64,000 nt of DNA, from NCBI RefSeq assembly GCF_018860385.1, contig NZ_JAHKPH010000008.1, positions 203,259 through 267,258 on the forward strand, written 5' to 3'. A model generated the notes under the pieces. It ran no database searches. It saw only the letters and a list, made by a program, of their open reading frames with translations, and was not told the DNA's origin. The position numbers and the translations under genes are program-made. Each line of letters opens with the position of its first letter. Position 1 is the stretch's first letter. Below, in pieces: positions 34,889 to 44,066 of the stretch. The DNA is from Reinekea forsetii. Its GTDB lineage: Bacteria; Pseudomonadota; Gammaproteobacteria; Pseudomonadales; Natronospirillaceae.

Positions 34889-34949
34889 GAGCCTCCTTTC
34901 CCGCTCCAAATTTTTAAAAGAAGCTGACCAGAAATGGTTGGCTTTTTTT
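34889..34949 (+). repeat. Duplicated tRNA-Gly 3' tail plus terminator
   Basis: About 61 bases repeat the segment 34786-34848 with only a few differences. The copy begins inside the T arm (GAGCCTCC), runs through the acceptor and CCA (TTTCCCGCTCCA), and includes the downstream terminator. No 5' tRNA half precedes it. The 12 bases at 34850-34861 are an exact inverted copy of 34770-34781 (TTGGGGTCGGGA) inside the tRNA. This is either a rearrangement scar or an att-like remnant. Confidence 0.8.
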
Positions 34950-35024
34950 ATGCCTGTAACTTTAGGTTACCTTGTGCTGTTATAAATAAGGCTAGCGCGG
35001 TGATTTCCGGACTAGCCTTAATCT

Positions 35025-35354
35025 GTGCTCTTAGAATCGAGCCAGTCCTATTATTTCGGGTACTTATATTTAATTAGAGCCTTACACTTTAAGGCTCTAA
35101 TCGAAAAGGAAAACAGCAATCACGATTGGATCGAAACAAGGGAGTTAATTGAAGAAATAACTAAGGTAATGTATCAGGAACAGCTTTTTAAAATGCAGCG
35201 ACCAGATGTTGAATTTTTTCAACAATTAAATAAATACGAGTTAGCCATTGGCCGTGAAATCAATGTTGAAGAAAGAGCTAGCATTAAAATCGAATACAGT
35301 AATTTTCTTGAAAAAAACCGTGAATTCATCAATGATTACTTAAATAGACCTTAG
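35025..35354 (+). CDS. Hypothetical protein, charged and helical
   Basis: A 109-residue frame from GTG 35025; the true start could be further inside. The predicted product is acidic and helix-rich (ETRELIEEITKVMYQEQLFK, VEERASIKIEYSNFLEKN), cytosolic, and has no motif I recognise. A stem of AAGGCTAG / CTAGCCTT ends six bases before the start. It lies just after the rearranged tRNA-Gly region, a typical place for acquired genes, but nothing mobile is visible. Confidence 0.45.
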   Translation: MLLESSQSYYFGYLYLIRALHFKALIEKENSNHDWIETRELIEEITKVMYQEQLFKMQRPDVEFFQQLNKYELAIGREINVEERASIKIEYSNFLEKNREFINDYLNRP

Positions 35355-35510
35355 GTGTTTATAGGTGGTTAACCTACTTTTAACCATTAGGTCTTTTCTC
35401 AAAAATATTGATCAGTAGAGCAAAACTAAAGTGTTACAGTGAATAATGTGATTTTATGTGGCTCGCCTTTTGCATTGAGCAGTCCTTTGCTAACAAGTAT
35501 TTTTATGCAC

Positions 35511-36257
35511 TTAGTCTAAATTAATTTCTCCATTGCTTTGCAGTTTGCTGAACGAGTCTCGTAATTTCTGCAAAACAATGGGGTCTGAATTTGGATTCAT
35601 GGCTAAGTACATGTCTACGGTTCGCACTGTAAATACTTTCTCAATGTCGGGGTAGCCAGCTTCTTCTGACAGTTGATAAGCTTTTTTAACGCCACTGACC
35701 CAAACATCGATCAAGTCTTCGTGTAAACGCCTAGGGTTTAATGAGTCGTTGGTTAAAGTAGATACGGCAATGCCTTGTGCTTCCAATATATTCGTGGCTG
35801 CATCTCCTTGGTAACCGCCAACTCTTAGATTATTTAAGTCACTAATTGAAGAGATGTTTATGTTGCTGCCTTTTTTGGCAAAGAGTGCAAGTTCATATCT
35901 GGCAACTGGGCCAATCCACTCGAAAAGCGGCTCACGAGCTTCTGTGCGAGAAGTTGAAAATACTCCGTAGTTTGGGCGATCTAAAGCACGTTCATAAGAG
36001 ACCGTCCACTTCCTTAGCTTCATGCGATAAGGAATTCCGCTATCGGCCATGATCTTCTTGACAATTTCGGTGGCTGTACCGCCGATGTCTTCCGCCCTGT
36101 GTTCATAGTCTCTATTGGTCAGACTGTAGTTAAACTCTCCATAATTTTCGGTTAACAAGTTAACTAAAGGAAGGTCTCCATTTTCTGAAAAAGTGGTAGA
36201 CGGCAAAGCGGCTATCCCGATAAACGTAAAAGCAATTAAAAGCAATTTTCTGGTCAT
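35511..36257 (-). CDS. Periplasmic solute-binding protein family 3-like, orphan
   Basis: 248 residues with a signal peptide (LLLIAFTFIGIAALPSTTFS, cleavage near residue 24). The fold is that of amino-acid-type binding proteins: GGTATEIVKKIMADSGIPY near 60, FEWIGPVARYELALFAKKGS near 110, LNNLRVGGYQGDAATNILEA near 141. No transporter genes are adjacent, so it may serve as a receptor component or work with a distant permease. It may have a gene of its own with an AT-rich 270-bp leader (36258-36528) in which I see nothing definite. Confidence 0.75.
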   Translation of the reverse strand: MTRKLLLIAFTFIGIAALPSTTFSENGDLPLVNLLTENYGEFNYSLTNRDYEHRAEDIGGTATEIVKKIMADSGIPYRMKLRKWTVSYERALDRPNYGVFSTSRTEAREPLFEWIGPVARYELALFAKKGSNINISSISDLNNLRVGGYQGDAATNILEAQGIAVSTLTNDSLNPRRLHEDLIDVWVSGVKKAYQLSEEAGYPDIEKVFTVRTVDMYLAMNPNSDPIVLQKLRDSFSKLQSNGEINLD

Positions 36258-36528
36258 GGTAAAACCCTATATTGATGGCATTTATCATTCCACTAGGCTT
36301 GTTTTAATGATTAGAAGGCCAATAGAATTTAAAATGCAGATCTTAGTTTTAAATTAATATATAGGTTTTAGTAGCAAAGACCAATAAGACGGTAAGTAAA
36401 TGTAGCGGATATTTTGTTGAATATTTGGTCAATCATTTAGTCTGTTAGACTATAAAATTACCGAAGTTGAGCACATAAAACGTTAAATCTTTAGAATTTC
36501 GACAAATAAAGCTATAAATATCTTTTAA

Positions 36529-37593
36529 CTACAGTTCAAATTTATAATCATTTTTCAGATTAGATCTATAAAAATGGCTCATATCGGGCGCTTTGGGCAG
36601 TCCGAATTTTTGCCATAACTTCAATTTTTTGGCTATTTCTTGCCCTTGTTGCTCAAAATTACCGTTCGATTCATATAAGTAATCGCTCGAATACATCTCT
36701 GGGTAGCTCAGTCTATTCGGGAGCAAGGGTACACATCCTGCGGCCACGGCTTCGAGCACCGCAATGCCTTGAAACTCATGAATGGCTGTCGATAACACTA
36801 TGTCACAGCTCGACAAAAGTGCGTGATAGTCCGATTCATTTTCTACAAAAGCGCAATGGCTGACAATTGTGCTTTTCCGTTGTAAGCGTTCAAAGTTCTC
36901 AGGTTTTGTTCGAAACTCTTGCCCCGTAATGATGACTTCAATAGATGCATCGGATGCTTCTAGAATATTTACAGTAGCCTCGAGTAGGTCAGGGCATTTA
37001 TCCCATTCCCAGCGGTGGTTCCAAATAACACGTAAATGATTTGTTGCTCTTACCGTTCTCTGAGTCGGAAAGGGTTTAATTGGTACGGGTAGGATAATTG
37101 ACTTTTTCTTTAATTCATCGGGCAGATTTTTAGGGGCTAAATCGGGCATTTTTTTCATTAAGCGCTTCACGCCGTTTAAAAAGGAGTCCTGGTTGTATTG
37201 GCTGTTGAACAGTAGTTTGTTCGCTCTTATCGCGGAATAAATATGAGTAACTTGCCAATCTACGACACTTTGGGGGTTGTTAGCCGCGGGATAGTCGAAT
37301 TGGTTATCGTGAAAATACAGTGTGCTCGAGGTATTTCGCAATGCAGGATAAATACTTTGAATGGTGGCCAAATCGACCGATGCTGTTGCTAAAATAACAT
37401 CGTATTCTCGGGTCACAAGTTCAGGGGCTAATTGGCCAATAGATAATGGATTACCTCGCATGCGCCAGGAAAAATACCTCGGAGGTAAGGCTATCATCGA
37501 CCAATCTATATGCGTCAACTCTTCAATTATAAAGTCAGCCCAGCTCGCTTGGCTTAACGAGTGGTATCCTGAAATAAGTAAACCTTTTCGCAC
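36529..37593 (-). CDS. Glycosyltransferase, GTDC1/tRNA-queuosine mannosyltransferase (QTMAN) type
   Basis: 354 residues with a two-domain GT-B layout. The N-terminal DUF3524-type half has ISGYHSLSQASWADFIIEEL, LPPRYFSWRMRGNPLS near 37-52 and YFHDNQFDYP near 96. The C-terminal GT1-like half has VIWNHRWEWDKCPDLL near 197, SHCAFVENESDYHALL, and STAIHEFQGIAVLEAVAAG followed by LSYPEMY. These blocks match, in the same order, human GTDC1, the enzyme that mannosylates queuosine in tRNA-Asp. The start is GTG 37593 after AAGGG. No cell-envelope sugar genes surround it, which agrees with a stand-alone RNA-modifying role; the acceptor is inferred. Confidence 0.8.
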   Translation of the reverse strand: MRKGLLISGYHSLSQASWADFIIEELTHIDWSMIALPPRYFSWRMRGNPLSIGQLAPELVTREYDVILATASVDLATIQSIYPALRNTSSTLYFHDNQFDYPAANNPQSVVDWQVTHIYSAIRANKLLFNSQYNQDSFLNGVKRLMKKMPDLAPKNLPDELKKKSIILPVPIKPFPTQRTVRATNHLRVIWNHRWEWDKCPDLLEATVNILEASDASIEVIITGQEFRTKPENFERLQRKSTIVSHCAFVENESDYHALLSSCDIVLSTAIHEFQGIAVLEAVAAGCVPLLPNRLSYPEMYSSDYLYESNGNFEQQGQEIAKKLKLWQKFGLPKAPDMSHFYRSNLKNDYKFEL

Positions 37594-37780
37594 AAACTGC
37601 CCTTAGAACGCGTATTGTTAATGGCTAGTGTAACCTGTAAACGAACACTTCCCAACCTAGACCCTTTTGTGCAATAAGTGGTTTGTAATAGATGCAACTT
37701 TGTTACATTAAATTGTTATCTTGGTGCTTTTGATCAAGGTATTCTGCAAGGGTCTTATAATATTTATGTAGGAGTAATGA

Positions 37781-38803
37781 ATGATTCGTACCCTAGTTAT
37801 TGGGCATGGTTTTTCGGCTCAAACCTTTCATATCCCTTTTTTGTTGGCGTCTGAGTCTTTTGAATGGCGCGGTTCGGTAAGTTCAAAGCCAGATGTCATT
37901 CAAAAAAAACACCCATTGGTTAAAGTATATGATGCTATTGACGCCATCCCCAGTGGCGAATATGACTTGGCCATTGTTACAACGCCAAATCATTTGCACT
38001 TTGAACAAGTAAAGCAATTACTCAAAATGGATTTGCACGTTGTTGTAGAAAAGCCAATGGTATTAAACCATCGTCATGCATCTTTGTTGTTTGATATTGC
38101 CAAAACAGAACAAAAGGTGCTCAGTGTATTTCAGAATAGACGATGGGATGGTGACTTTTTAACCGTTAAGTCTCTGCTTCAAAACGGCACATTAGGTTCA
38201 CTTGGGCGGTTTGTTTCTCGCTTCGATCGCTTTAGACCCGCTGTAAGAGAGCGTTGGCGTGAAAGTGCCATAGATGGTGCCGGTATCCTTTGGGATTTAG
38301 GGCCTCATTTGTTAGATCAAATGGTCGCTCTGTTTGGCAGGCCGTTGTCTATTACCGCAAATGTTTCAAAACTAAGAACGGGCGCTAAAAGTGATGATGT
38401 TTTTGAAATTTGGTGCCAATACCCTTCACATGAAGTGATCTTAGGTAGTAGCTGTTTTCAAGCAGGGCCTAATATGCGATTCAGTGTTGAGGGTACTGCA
38501 GGGAGTTACATTAAACATGGTTTGGATGTTCAAGAGAATGCATTGAAGGCAGGGGCGTCGGTTTTAGGGGAACAGTGGGGAACGGAACATGACAGTCAGT
38601 GGGGGCAGTTGTATCAAGACAGCTCTCAATCAGGTGTAAAAACCTTACCTGGAAATTACGGTGAGTTCTGGATGCAGCTTGCTTCTGCTATACAAAGTGG
38701 TGGCGCCAACCCTGTACCTCACGAAGATGTGCTTACTGTGATTGAATTAATTGAAAAAGCGCATCTTTCTTCTGAGCAACGAAAAACTATTACGCTTAAT
38801 TGA
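37781..38803 (+). CDS. Gfo/Idh/MocA-family oxidoreductase, YdgJ-like
   Basis: NAD(P)-dependent sugar or polyol dehydrogenase family, 340 residues. The Rossmann motif is VIGHGFSAQTFHIPFL near 6-21; the conserved lysine is in HVVVEKPMVLNHRHA near 92-106. Two blocks, VFQNRRWDGDFLTVKSLL and RFDRFRPAVRERWRE, match E. coli YdgJ closely, as does GILWDLGPHLLDQ, which carries the catalytic histidine. ATG 37781 follows TAGGAG. It is convergent with the galactoside operon and may process a related sugar, but the substrate is not known. Confidence 0.85.
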   Translation: MIRTLVIGHGFSAQTFHIPFLLASESFEWRGSVSSKPDVIQKKHPLVKVYDAIDAIPSGEYDLAIVTTPNHLHFEQVKQLLKMDLHVVVEKPMVLNHRHASLLFDIAKTEQKVLSVFQNRRWDGDFLTVKSLLQNGTLGSLGRFVSRFDRFRPAVRERWRESAIDGAGILWDLGPHLLDQMVALFGRPLSITANVSKLRTGAKSDDVFEIWCQYPSHEVILGSSCFQAGPNMRFSVEGTAGSYIKHGLDVQENALKAGASVLGEQWGTEHDSQWGQLYQDSSQSGVKTLPGNYGEFWMQLASAIQSGGANPVPHEDVLTVIELIEKAHLSSEQRKTITLN

Positions 38804-38808
38804 TGAGC

Positions 38809-38839
38809 AAAAAAAAGGCTGCGAAAGCAGCCTTTTTTT
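38809..38839. terminator. Bidirectional terminator
   Basis: AAAAAAAGGCTGC-GAAA-GCAGCCTTTTTTT: a symmetrical stem with a GAAA tetraloop serving the YdgJ-like gene and the convergent sugar-binding-protein gene. Confidence 0.9.
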
Positions 38840-38851
38840 GTTCGAGCATTA

Positions 38852-40072
38852 TTAGTTGCGGAAAACGCGTTTACGTACTCGCTCTAAGTTATCCAAAATT
38901 TTATCCAAACGATCTGGGTTGATCATGAATTCTTGGAAGCCTTTCATGCCTTCAGAGGCCATGGCAGGGTCTGTATCGCGATCATAGAACTGTGCTGTTC
39001 CATCTGCGGCACCTAACATTGCACTGCCTTCCACTAAGAACTTGTTGTCTGCAGATTCTGAGTATTTGTTCGGTGGCAATTGGTTCAGTACTTCATTCAA
39101 AATCGTTTGATTCTCTGCTTTGGCAACATAAGCTAAGAACTTACGTGCATCTTCTTTGTTCTTCGCACGTGCAGGGATGTGCACTGTATCAGTAGGCGCA
39201 TCTTCAAACATGCCAACACCTGGATTGATTTCAGGGAACTGGAAGAAATCAAAGTTAGTGCCTTCAGGGAAGTTTGGCGTTAAAAAGTTACCCATTAGGT
39301 ACATGGCGGCTTCACCGTTAAACATTGGCGCTTGCGCTTCTTGCCAGCTGTAAGATGCATGGTTCTCTAAGAAGTAACCTTTGTCGATAAGCTGCTTCCA
39401 GTTTGCAAATGTTTTGCGTACTCCCGCATCGGTATAAGGAATTTTTCCATCCATTAAATCGATGTGATATTCCAGTCCATTGGTACGCATGTTGAGGTAG
39501 TCGAACCAACCTGCAGCAGTCCAAAGATACTTAGTACCAATGGTAATCGGCGCAATGCCATTGCTTTTGAGCGTTTCACAAACAGCTAAGAACTCTTCCC
39601 AAGTTTTTGGTTCTGAAAGTCCGTATTTGTCGAACATATCTTTGTTGTAGTACATGCCCCATTGGTAAAAAGAATAGGGAACGCCGTACTGGTTTCCATC
39701 AACCGACATGGATGCTTTTGTCGAAGACATAGAATCTGATAGTGCATTATCTGCCCAAACATCAGAAACATCTTCTAACAATCCACGTTCAACGAAATAT
39801 TTCATTCGGTTACCAGCAAACCAAAAAACGACATCTGGTGGTGACGTAACTAACCAGTTACGGATGGCGCTTTTATAGCCTTCATGGTCGTATTCGTTAA
39901 CTTTAACATCAATGTCTGGGTTTTCTGCTTGGAAACGTTGAATGAGTTCTGCCCAAGCTTTTTTGGGAGCAGGGTCAGATTGGTTTGAGTTGATCACCAA
40001 TGTACCTGCTAAAGCTTGAGTCATCATTGCAACGCTAATAGCGCTTGCGGTAAATATTTTCTTTAGAGACAT
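38852..40072 (-). CDS. Sugar ABC transporter binding protein (SBP family 1)
   Basis: 406 residues with a signal peptide (KKIFTASAISVAMMTQALA, cleavage near residue 22). Family 1 features include TLVINSNQSDPAPKKAWAEL, PPDVVFWFAGNRMKYFVERG near 82 and YQWGMYYNKDMFDKYGLSEP near 137. It is the last gene of a four-gene minus-strand unit with two permeases and an alpha-galactosidase, so raffinose- or melibiose-type alpha-galactosides are the likely ligands. A binding protein in last position is unusual. No ATPase gene is present. Confidence 0.88.
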   Translation of the reverse strand: MSLKKIFTASAISVAMMTQALAGTLVINSNQSDPAPKKAWAELIQRFQAENPDIDVKVNEYDHEGYKSAIRNWLVTSPPDVVFWFAGNRMKYFVERGLLEDVSDVWADNALSDSMSSTKASMSVDGNQYGVPYSFYQWGMYYNKDMFDKYGLSEPKTWEEFLAVCETLKSNGIAPITIGTKYLWTAAGWFDYLNMRTNGLEYHIDLMDGKIPYTDAGVRKTFANWKQLIDKGYFLENHASYSWQEAQAPMFNGEAAMYLMGNFLTPNFPEGTNFDFFQFPEINPGVGMFEDAPTDTVHIPARAKNKEDARKFLAYVAKAENQTILNEVLNQLPPNKYSESADNKFLVEGSAMLGAADGTAQFYDRDTDPAMASEGMKGFQEFMINPDRLDKILDNLERVRKRVFRN

Positions 40073-40114
40073 AGCCTAGTCCTTCTTTATTGTTTTTGAC
40101 GACTTCATTTCTTG

Positions 40115-40140
40115 TAAAGGGTTATCTTAAGGTCCCTTTA
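40115..40140 (-). other. Intercistronic hairpin
   Basis: TAAAGGG / CCCTTTA, 7-bp stem with a 12-nt loop in the 82-bp gap between the galactosidase and binding-protein genes. Without a T run it may be a processing or stabilising element giving extra binding-protein mRNA. Confidence 0.35.
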
Positions 40141-40154
40141 GACCTTTTTACTTT

Positions 40155-42266
40155 TTAATCACAAGCTTCAAGCTTGAGAATTAAAATAGATTCAGGGTCT
40201 AGCACCGGTAGTGGTATCCCTTTGTTTATTAGCCATTCACCTTGCACCTTTAAATTAGATTGTTCTAACCAATGCGGTTTTTTCTTCATGAGGTGTTGGG
40301 TGTGTTGCGGTTGAATCAGTACTTTTATTTGATATTGTTGATCTGGAATTAAATAAGGAATTCGCAAATAACCCGGAACAGAAAACTCAGGCATGGTCTT
40401 CTGGAAGATACTGATATAACCGTTTGACGTTCCTTTCACGAAAAAGCCAATCTGGTTTTCGTCTGGGCATGTTAAAGGTACGCGAATACCCGAATGGATG
40501 TCCTCTCGAATATCTTTATACAGATTCAGATAGGTTGTTAATTCAGCTTGATCGGCCTGGTTAAGCTGTCTTAAATCACACTCAATACCTAAGTGGCAAA
40601 ACAGTGCCGTCGCAGCTCGTACTTGCATCGAATGAGTACGACGGGTTGTATGGCTGGTATCGGGTCCAATATGTGACCCCAAAACTTCTGCAGGGAAAAA
40701 CAAACTGGCCCATTGTTGCATGCGTTGACGTTCTAAAGCATCGTTGCAATCGCTTAACCAAAAACGATGAGTATGCTTTAAAATGCCGTAGTCCATTCGG
40801 CCACCGCCAGAGGAGCAAGATTCAATTTCTACGTTTGGAAAAGCGGCTCTAATGCGAGCTAATAAATTATAAAGCCCGTACACATAGTCTGCGTAGGCTG
40901 CTTTCCCCGTAAAATCCCCTGCTTGCAACAGGTCGCGGTTCATATCCCATTTAATATATCGAATAGGGTGCGCCTTGAGAACATTACCAATGCTAGTAAA
41001 TAAAAAATCCACAACGCTTGGGTTGGACATGTCTAAGACCCATTGGTTTCGTCCGCTGGGTTGATGCCTATTAGTAATGCCTAACACCCAGTCGGGGTGA
41101 ATACGAAACAGGTCCGATTCAGTACTGACCATTTCTGGTTCAAACCACAAACCAAACTCTAAATTGTTTTTTGAGAGTGTTTTGACCAACGGTGCAAAAC
41201 CTTCTGGATAAACGTCTTGATCGATAACCCAATCACCCAATGCAGTTGTATCGTCTCTTCGCCCTTTAAACCAGCCATCGTCCAACACAAATCGTTCTGC
41301 ACCTACTTGATGAGCCGCTTGAGCGAGAGCGTCTAATCCTTCTTGGTTATGATCAAAATATACGGCTTCCCAAGTATTAATATGTATAGGGCGGGGTGTC
41401 GATGTTGGGAAAGTCAGAATGTTTGTTCGCACAAATTGTTGAAAGTTTTCGCTAATGCCGGCCAATCCAGCCTGAGTTGTCGTTACATAGAGCGGAGCGT
41501 TATGAAATGATTGATCCATAGTCAGCAGCGCTTCACCTGGCATTAAATAGATACCGGCTTGATACTGGGTAAGTCCAAGCTGGTTTCGTTCAATACGTTG
41601 AGTATGGTTACCGCTCCAACCAAGATGCATGCCGTAGCATTCACCACTTTCATTTCCAAAAGCCTGTTCAGCAAACAATAAGCCAGGGAAGTGATCCTGT
41701 GAGGTGCGACCTTTCAGGTTGGTTAGTTCTAGTGTGCCTGTAGGAATTGTAGATTCAATGGGTTGAAACTCATTCACCCAACGACCAGAAAAATGCATCG
41801 ACTTTTTAAAATGGGAAGGAACGGGCAACGACGTTAACAATTGCGTAAGCTCCAGAGTCTGCTGGCCGGTATTAGTTACGCTGGTTTCGAAACAAAAAGT
41901 GTCGGTTGCCTCATCAACAGTAATACGAAGGTTTAACCGAATGTTGGCATGACAGTCATTAAAAGAAAGCGTCAGTTGTTTATCTTCACTGACGCAGTCA
42001 ACATTTGTCCATTGAATAACCCAGTCTTGCCCAGCTCGATGGCACTTCAATGATGGATTTAAAAAGGTACCATCGGCGAATGTAGACGCTAAACTTAAGT
42101 GTTGAATTTCATCCAGCCCCGCTTGGGCGAGCGGAGGTAATACCAGGTTTGACAGTTCACTTTCGGAGTAAGGTTGTTTTAGTTTTGGACCTAAATAAAT
42201 TAGCCGAGCATCATTGTTTTCAAGGGAGATAACCAATGATGTATTTTTCGAATTAAGAACCTTCAT
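40155..42266 (-). CDS. Alpha-galactosidase, GH36
   Basis: 703 residues, the size of the bacterial tetrameric GH36 subgroup. The N-terminal beta-sandwich runs to ~300. The barrel then starts with RFVLDDGWFKGRRDD near 325. WFEPEMVS follows near 377, and the catalytic nucleophile is D441 in YIKWDMNRDLLQ. SCSSGGGRMDYGIL lies near 480, and the acid/base aspartate is in RFWLSDCNDALERQ near 503. There is no signal peptide, so it is cytoplasmic and hydrolyses imported alpha-galactosides. It starts 4 bp after the second permease. Confidence 0.93.
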   Translation of the reverse strand: MKVLNSKNTSLVISLENNDARLIYLGPKLKQPYSESELSNLVLPPLAQAGLDEIQHLSLASTFADGTFLNPSLKCHRAGQDWVIQWTNVDCVSEDKQLTLSFNDCHANIRLNLRITVDEATDTFCFETSVTNTGQQTLELTQLLTSLPVPSHFKKSMHFSGRWVNEFQPIESTIPTGTLELTNLKGRTSQDHFPGLLFAEQAFGNESGECYGMHLGWSGNHTQRIERNQLGLTQYQAGIYLMPGEALLTMDQSFHNAPLYVTTTQAGLAGISENFQQFVRTNILTFPTSTPRPIHINTWEAVYFDHNQEGLDALAQAAHQVGAERFVLDDGWFKGRRDDTTALGDWVIDQDVYPEGFAPLVKTLSKNNLEFGLWFEPEMVSTESDLFRIHPDWVLGITNRHQPSGRNQWVLDMSNPSVVDFLFTSIGNVLKAHPIRYIKWDMNRDLLQAGDFTGKAAYADYVYGLYNLLARIRAAFPNVEIESCSSGGGRMDYGILKHTHRFWLSDCNDALERQRMQQWASLFFPAEVLGSHIGPDTSHTTRRTHSMQVRAATALFCHLGIECDLRQLNQADQAELTTYLNLYKDIREDIHSGIRVPLTCPDENQIGFFVKGTSNGYISIFQKTMPEFSVPGYLRIPYLIPDQQYQIKVLIQPQHTQHLMKKKPHWLEQSNLKVQGEWLINKGIPLPVLDPESILILKLEACD

Positions 42267-42270
42267 ATGA

Positions 42271-43122
42271 TTAACCCTTGGTAGCGCCTAACGTTAAGCC
42301 TGCAATAAAGTGCTTCTGCATTGCGAAAAATAAGATCACGGGTGGTAAGGCTGCGACTATTGAACCGGCTGAAATAAGATTCCACGAAGCCAACCATTGA
42401 CCTCGAAGGGCACTGATACCAGCCGTAACTGGACGAACTTCATCGCTTTGAACCAACACTAAAGCCCAAAAATAATCGTTCCATACAAAGGTGAAAATAA
42501 GGACAGCTAATGCCGCCAGAGCGGGTCGAACTAAAGGTAATATAATTGAGTAAAAAATCTTCCATTCTGAGGCACCTTCTAAACGGCAACTCTCAAGTAA
42601 TTCATCCGGGATGCCAACAATGAAATTCCGCATAAACATCGTGCAAAAACCCGTTTGAAAAGCAAGGTGAAACAAAATGAGCGCCCAAACCGTGTCGTAC
42701 ATGCCAAGGCTGATGGTTAAATCTCTTACGGGGATCATTAAAATTTGAAAGGGTACAAAGTTGCCTCCAATAAATAGTGCAAATACGGCAAGTCGACCTT
42801 TAAATTTGAATTTCGCAAGGCCAAAACCGGCAAGCGTGGCTAATAAAACAGAACCAAACATAACAGGCACAGTGACTAAAATGCTGTTCAATAAGTAGCG
42901 AGCCATATTGGTCGAGCCAAAAACGGCTGAGTAGTTTTCAATTAAGTTGAAGGATTCTGGGATCCCCCAGTAATTACCCGCGTTAATATCAGCAATGGAG
43001 CGCACGGATGTCATTAAAACTGCGGCTAATGGGAGTAGCCACAAAATTATCGCAATAGGTAAAGCAACCTTATAAGAGACTTGCGTAAATTTGCGGGTTT
43101 CGGCGATGGGAGTCGGGAACAT
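42271..43122 (-). CDS. Sugar ABC transporter permease, MalG type
   Basis: 283 residues with six helices. The coupling (EAA) loop is ESCRLEGASEWKIFYSIILP near 190-209, ending in the conserved LPLVRPALAAL. The C-terminus ends FIAGLTLGATKG, the 'GLT.GAVKG' ending typical of MalG/CUT1 permeases. It starts 4 bp after the MalF-type permease and pairs with it to form the channel. Confidence 0.92.
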   Translation of the reverse strand: MFPTPIAETRKFTQVSYKVALPIAIILWLLPLAAVLMTSVRSIADINAGNYWGIPESFNLIENYSAVFGSTNMARYLLNSILVTVPVMFGSVLLATLAGFGLAKFKFKGRLAVFALFIGGNFVPFQILMIPVRDLTISLGMYDTVWALILFHLAFQTGFCTMFMRNFIVGIPDELLESCRLEGASEWKIFYSIILPLVRPALAALAVLIFTFVWNDYFWALVLVQSDEVRPVTAGISALRGQWLASWNLISAGSIVAALPPVILFFAMQKHFIAGLTLGATKG

Positions 43123-43126
43123 ACGG

Positions 43127-44008
43127 CTAGCCTCTCTCGTCTTTTAACATGCGCCACAAGAAGAAGGCGATGTAGATCAACATGATTAAAAATAATACGG
43201 TAGCAATGGCCGCGCCATAGCCCATGCGGTAATTAAAAATTGCTTGTTCGTACATGAAATAGGCTAGTACTGTAGAGCTGCCATAAGGTCCGCCGGCCGT
43301 CATTGATGCAACAAGGTCAAACGATCTCAAAGCTCCAATCACAGTGACAACAATGGCGATAAAAGTGGCCGGCCTTAGTTGTGGCAAAATTACGTGCCTA
43401 AGCATGGTCCAGCCTTTTGCTCCGTCCATGCGTGCCGCTTCAATTTGCTCAGGTTGCAGGTTGTTTAACCCCGTGAGAAATAAAATCATCGTGTAGGCTA
43501 TTTGCGGCCAAAGTCCAGCAGCAATAATGCCGTAGGTGACCAGTGTTTCGTCGGCCAAAACGGGTATGGGATCAAACCCAAAAAAGCCGACAATAATCTT
43601 AAGTAGACCGTAGCCAGGGTCATAGAACCATGCGAACACAATACCGATGATGACTTGAGATATGACAAACGGAAAAAAGAAGAGCGACTTAACGGCCCTA
43701 ATTCCAAGCACCTCTTGATTCAAAAATAAAGCAATGCCTAATCCAATTGGCACAGCCAACATAAAAAAGACTAACCACAGTATATTGTTCCAAAGAGCGG
43801 TCCAAAATTGAGGATCGTAATACAGGTCAATGTAGTTCTGAAAGCCGATAAAATACTTAGGGCCGATGCCATCCCATTCATAGAAGCTGTAGGAAATACT
43901 TTGCACGATGGGGTAAATCACATAGACCACAAATAGGATTAACGCTGGCAACATAAAGAGCCAAGGCGTAAGGCGCTCTAACAGTGGTTTTTGAGTGGAT
44001 GAAGTCAA
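43127..44008 (-). CDS. Sugar ABC transporter permease, MalF/UgpA type
   Basis: 293 residues with six helices. The N-terminal helix is LFMLPALILFVVYVIYPIVQ. The EAA loop EAARMDGAKGWTMLRHVILP lies near 194-213. First gene of the operon, transcribed from the region shared with glpK. A shared MsmK/UgpC-like ATPase must be supplied from elsewhere. Confidence 0.92.
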   Translation of the reverse strand: MTSSTQKPLLERLTPWLFMLPALILFVVYVIYPIVQSISYSFYEWDGIGPKYFIGFQNYIDLYYDPQFWTALWNNILWLVFFMLAVPIGLGIALFLNQEVLGIRAVKSLFFFPFVISQVIIGIVFAWFYDPGYGLLKIIVGFFGFDPIPVLADETLVTYGIIAAGLWPQIAYTMILFLTGLNNLQPEQIEAARMDGAKGWTMLRHVILPQLRPATFIAIVVTVIGALRSFDLVASMTAGGPYGSSTVLAYFMYEQAIFNYRMGYGAAIATVLFLIMLIYIAFFLWRMLKDERG

Positions 44009-44066
44009 AATATTAGCCCTTATATTTGTATTTTTTAACTTGGACGAAAATCATTATGTAATGCCT

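Noticed and set aside
34583..34950. Complete genomic island anchored at tRNA-Gly
   Set aside because: The tail duplication is only 103 bp away and no integrase or mobile gene is present, so an island is not supported.
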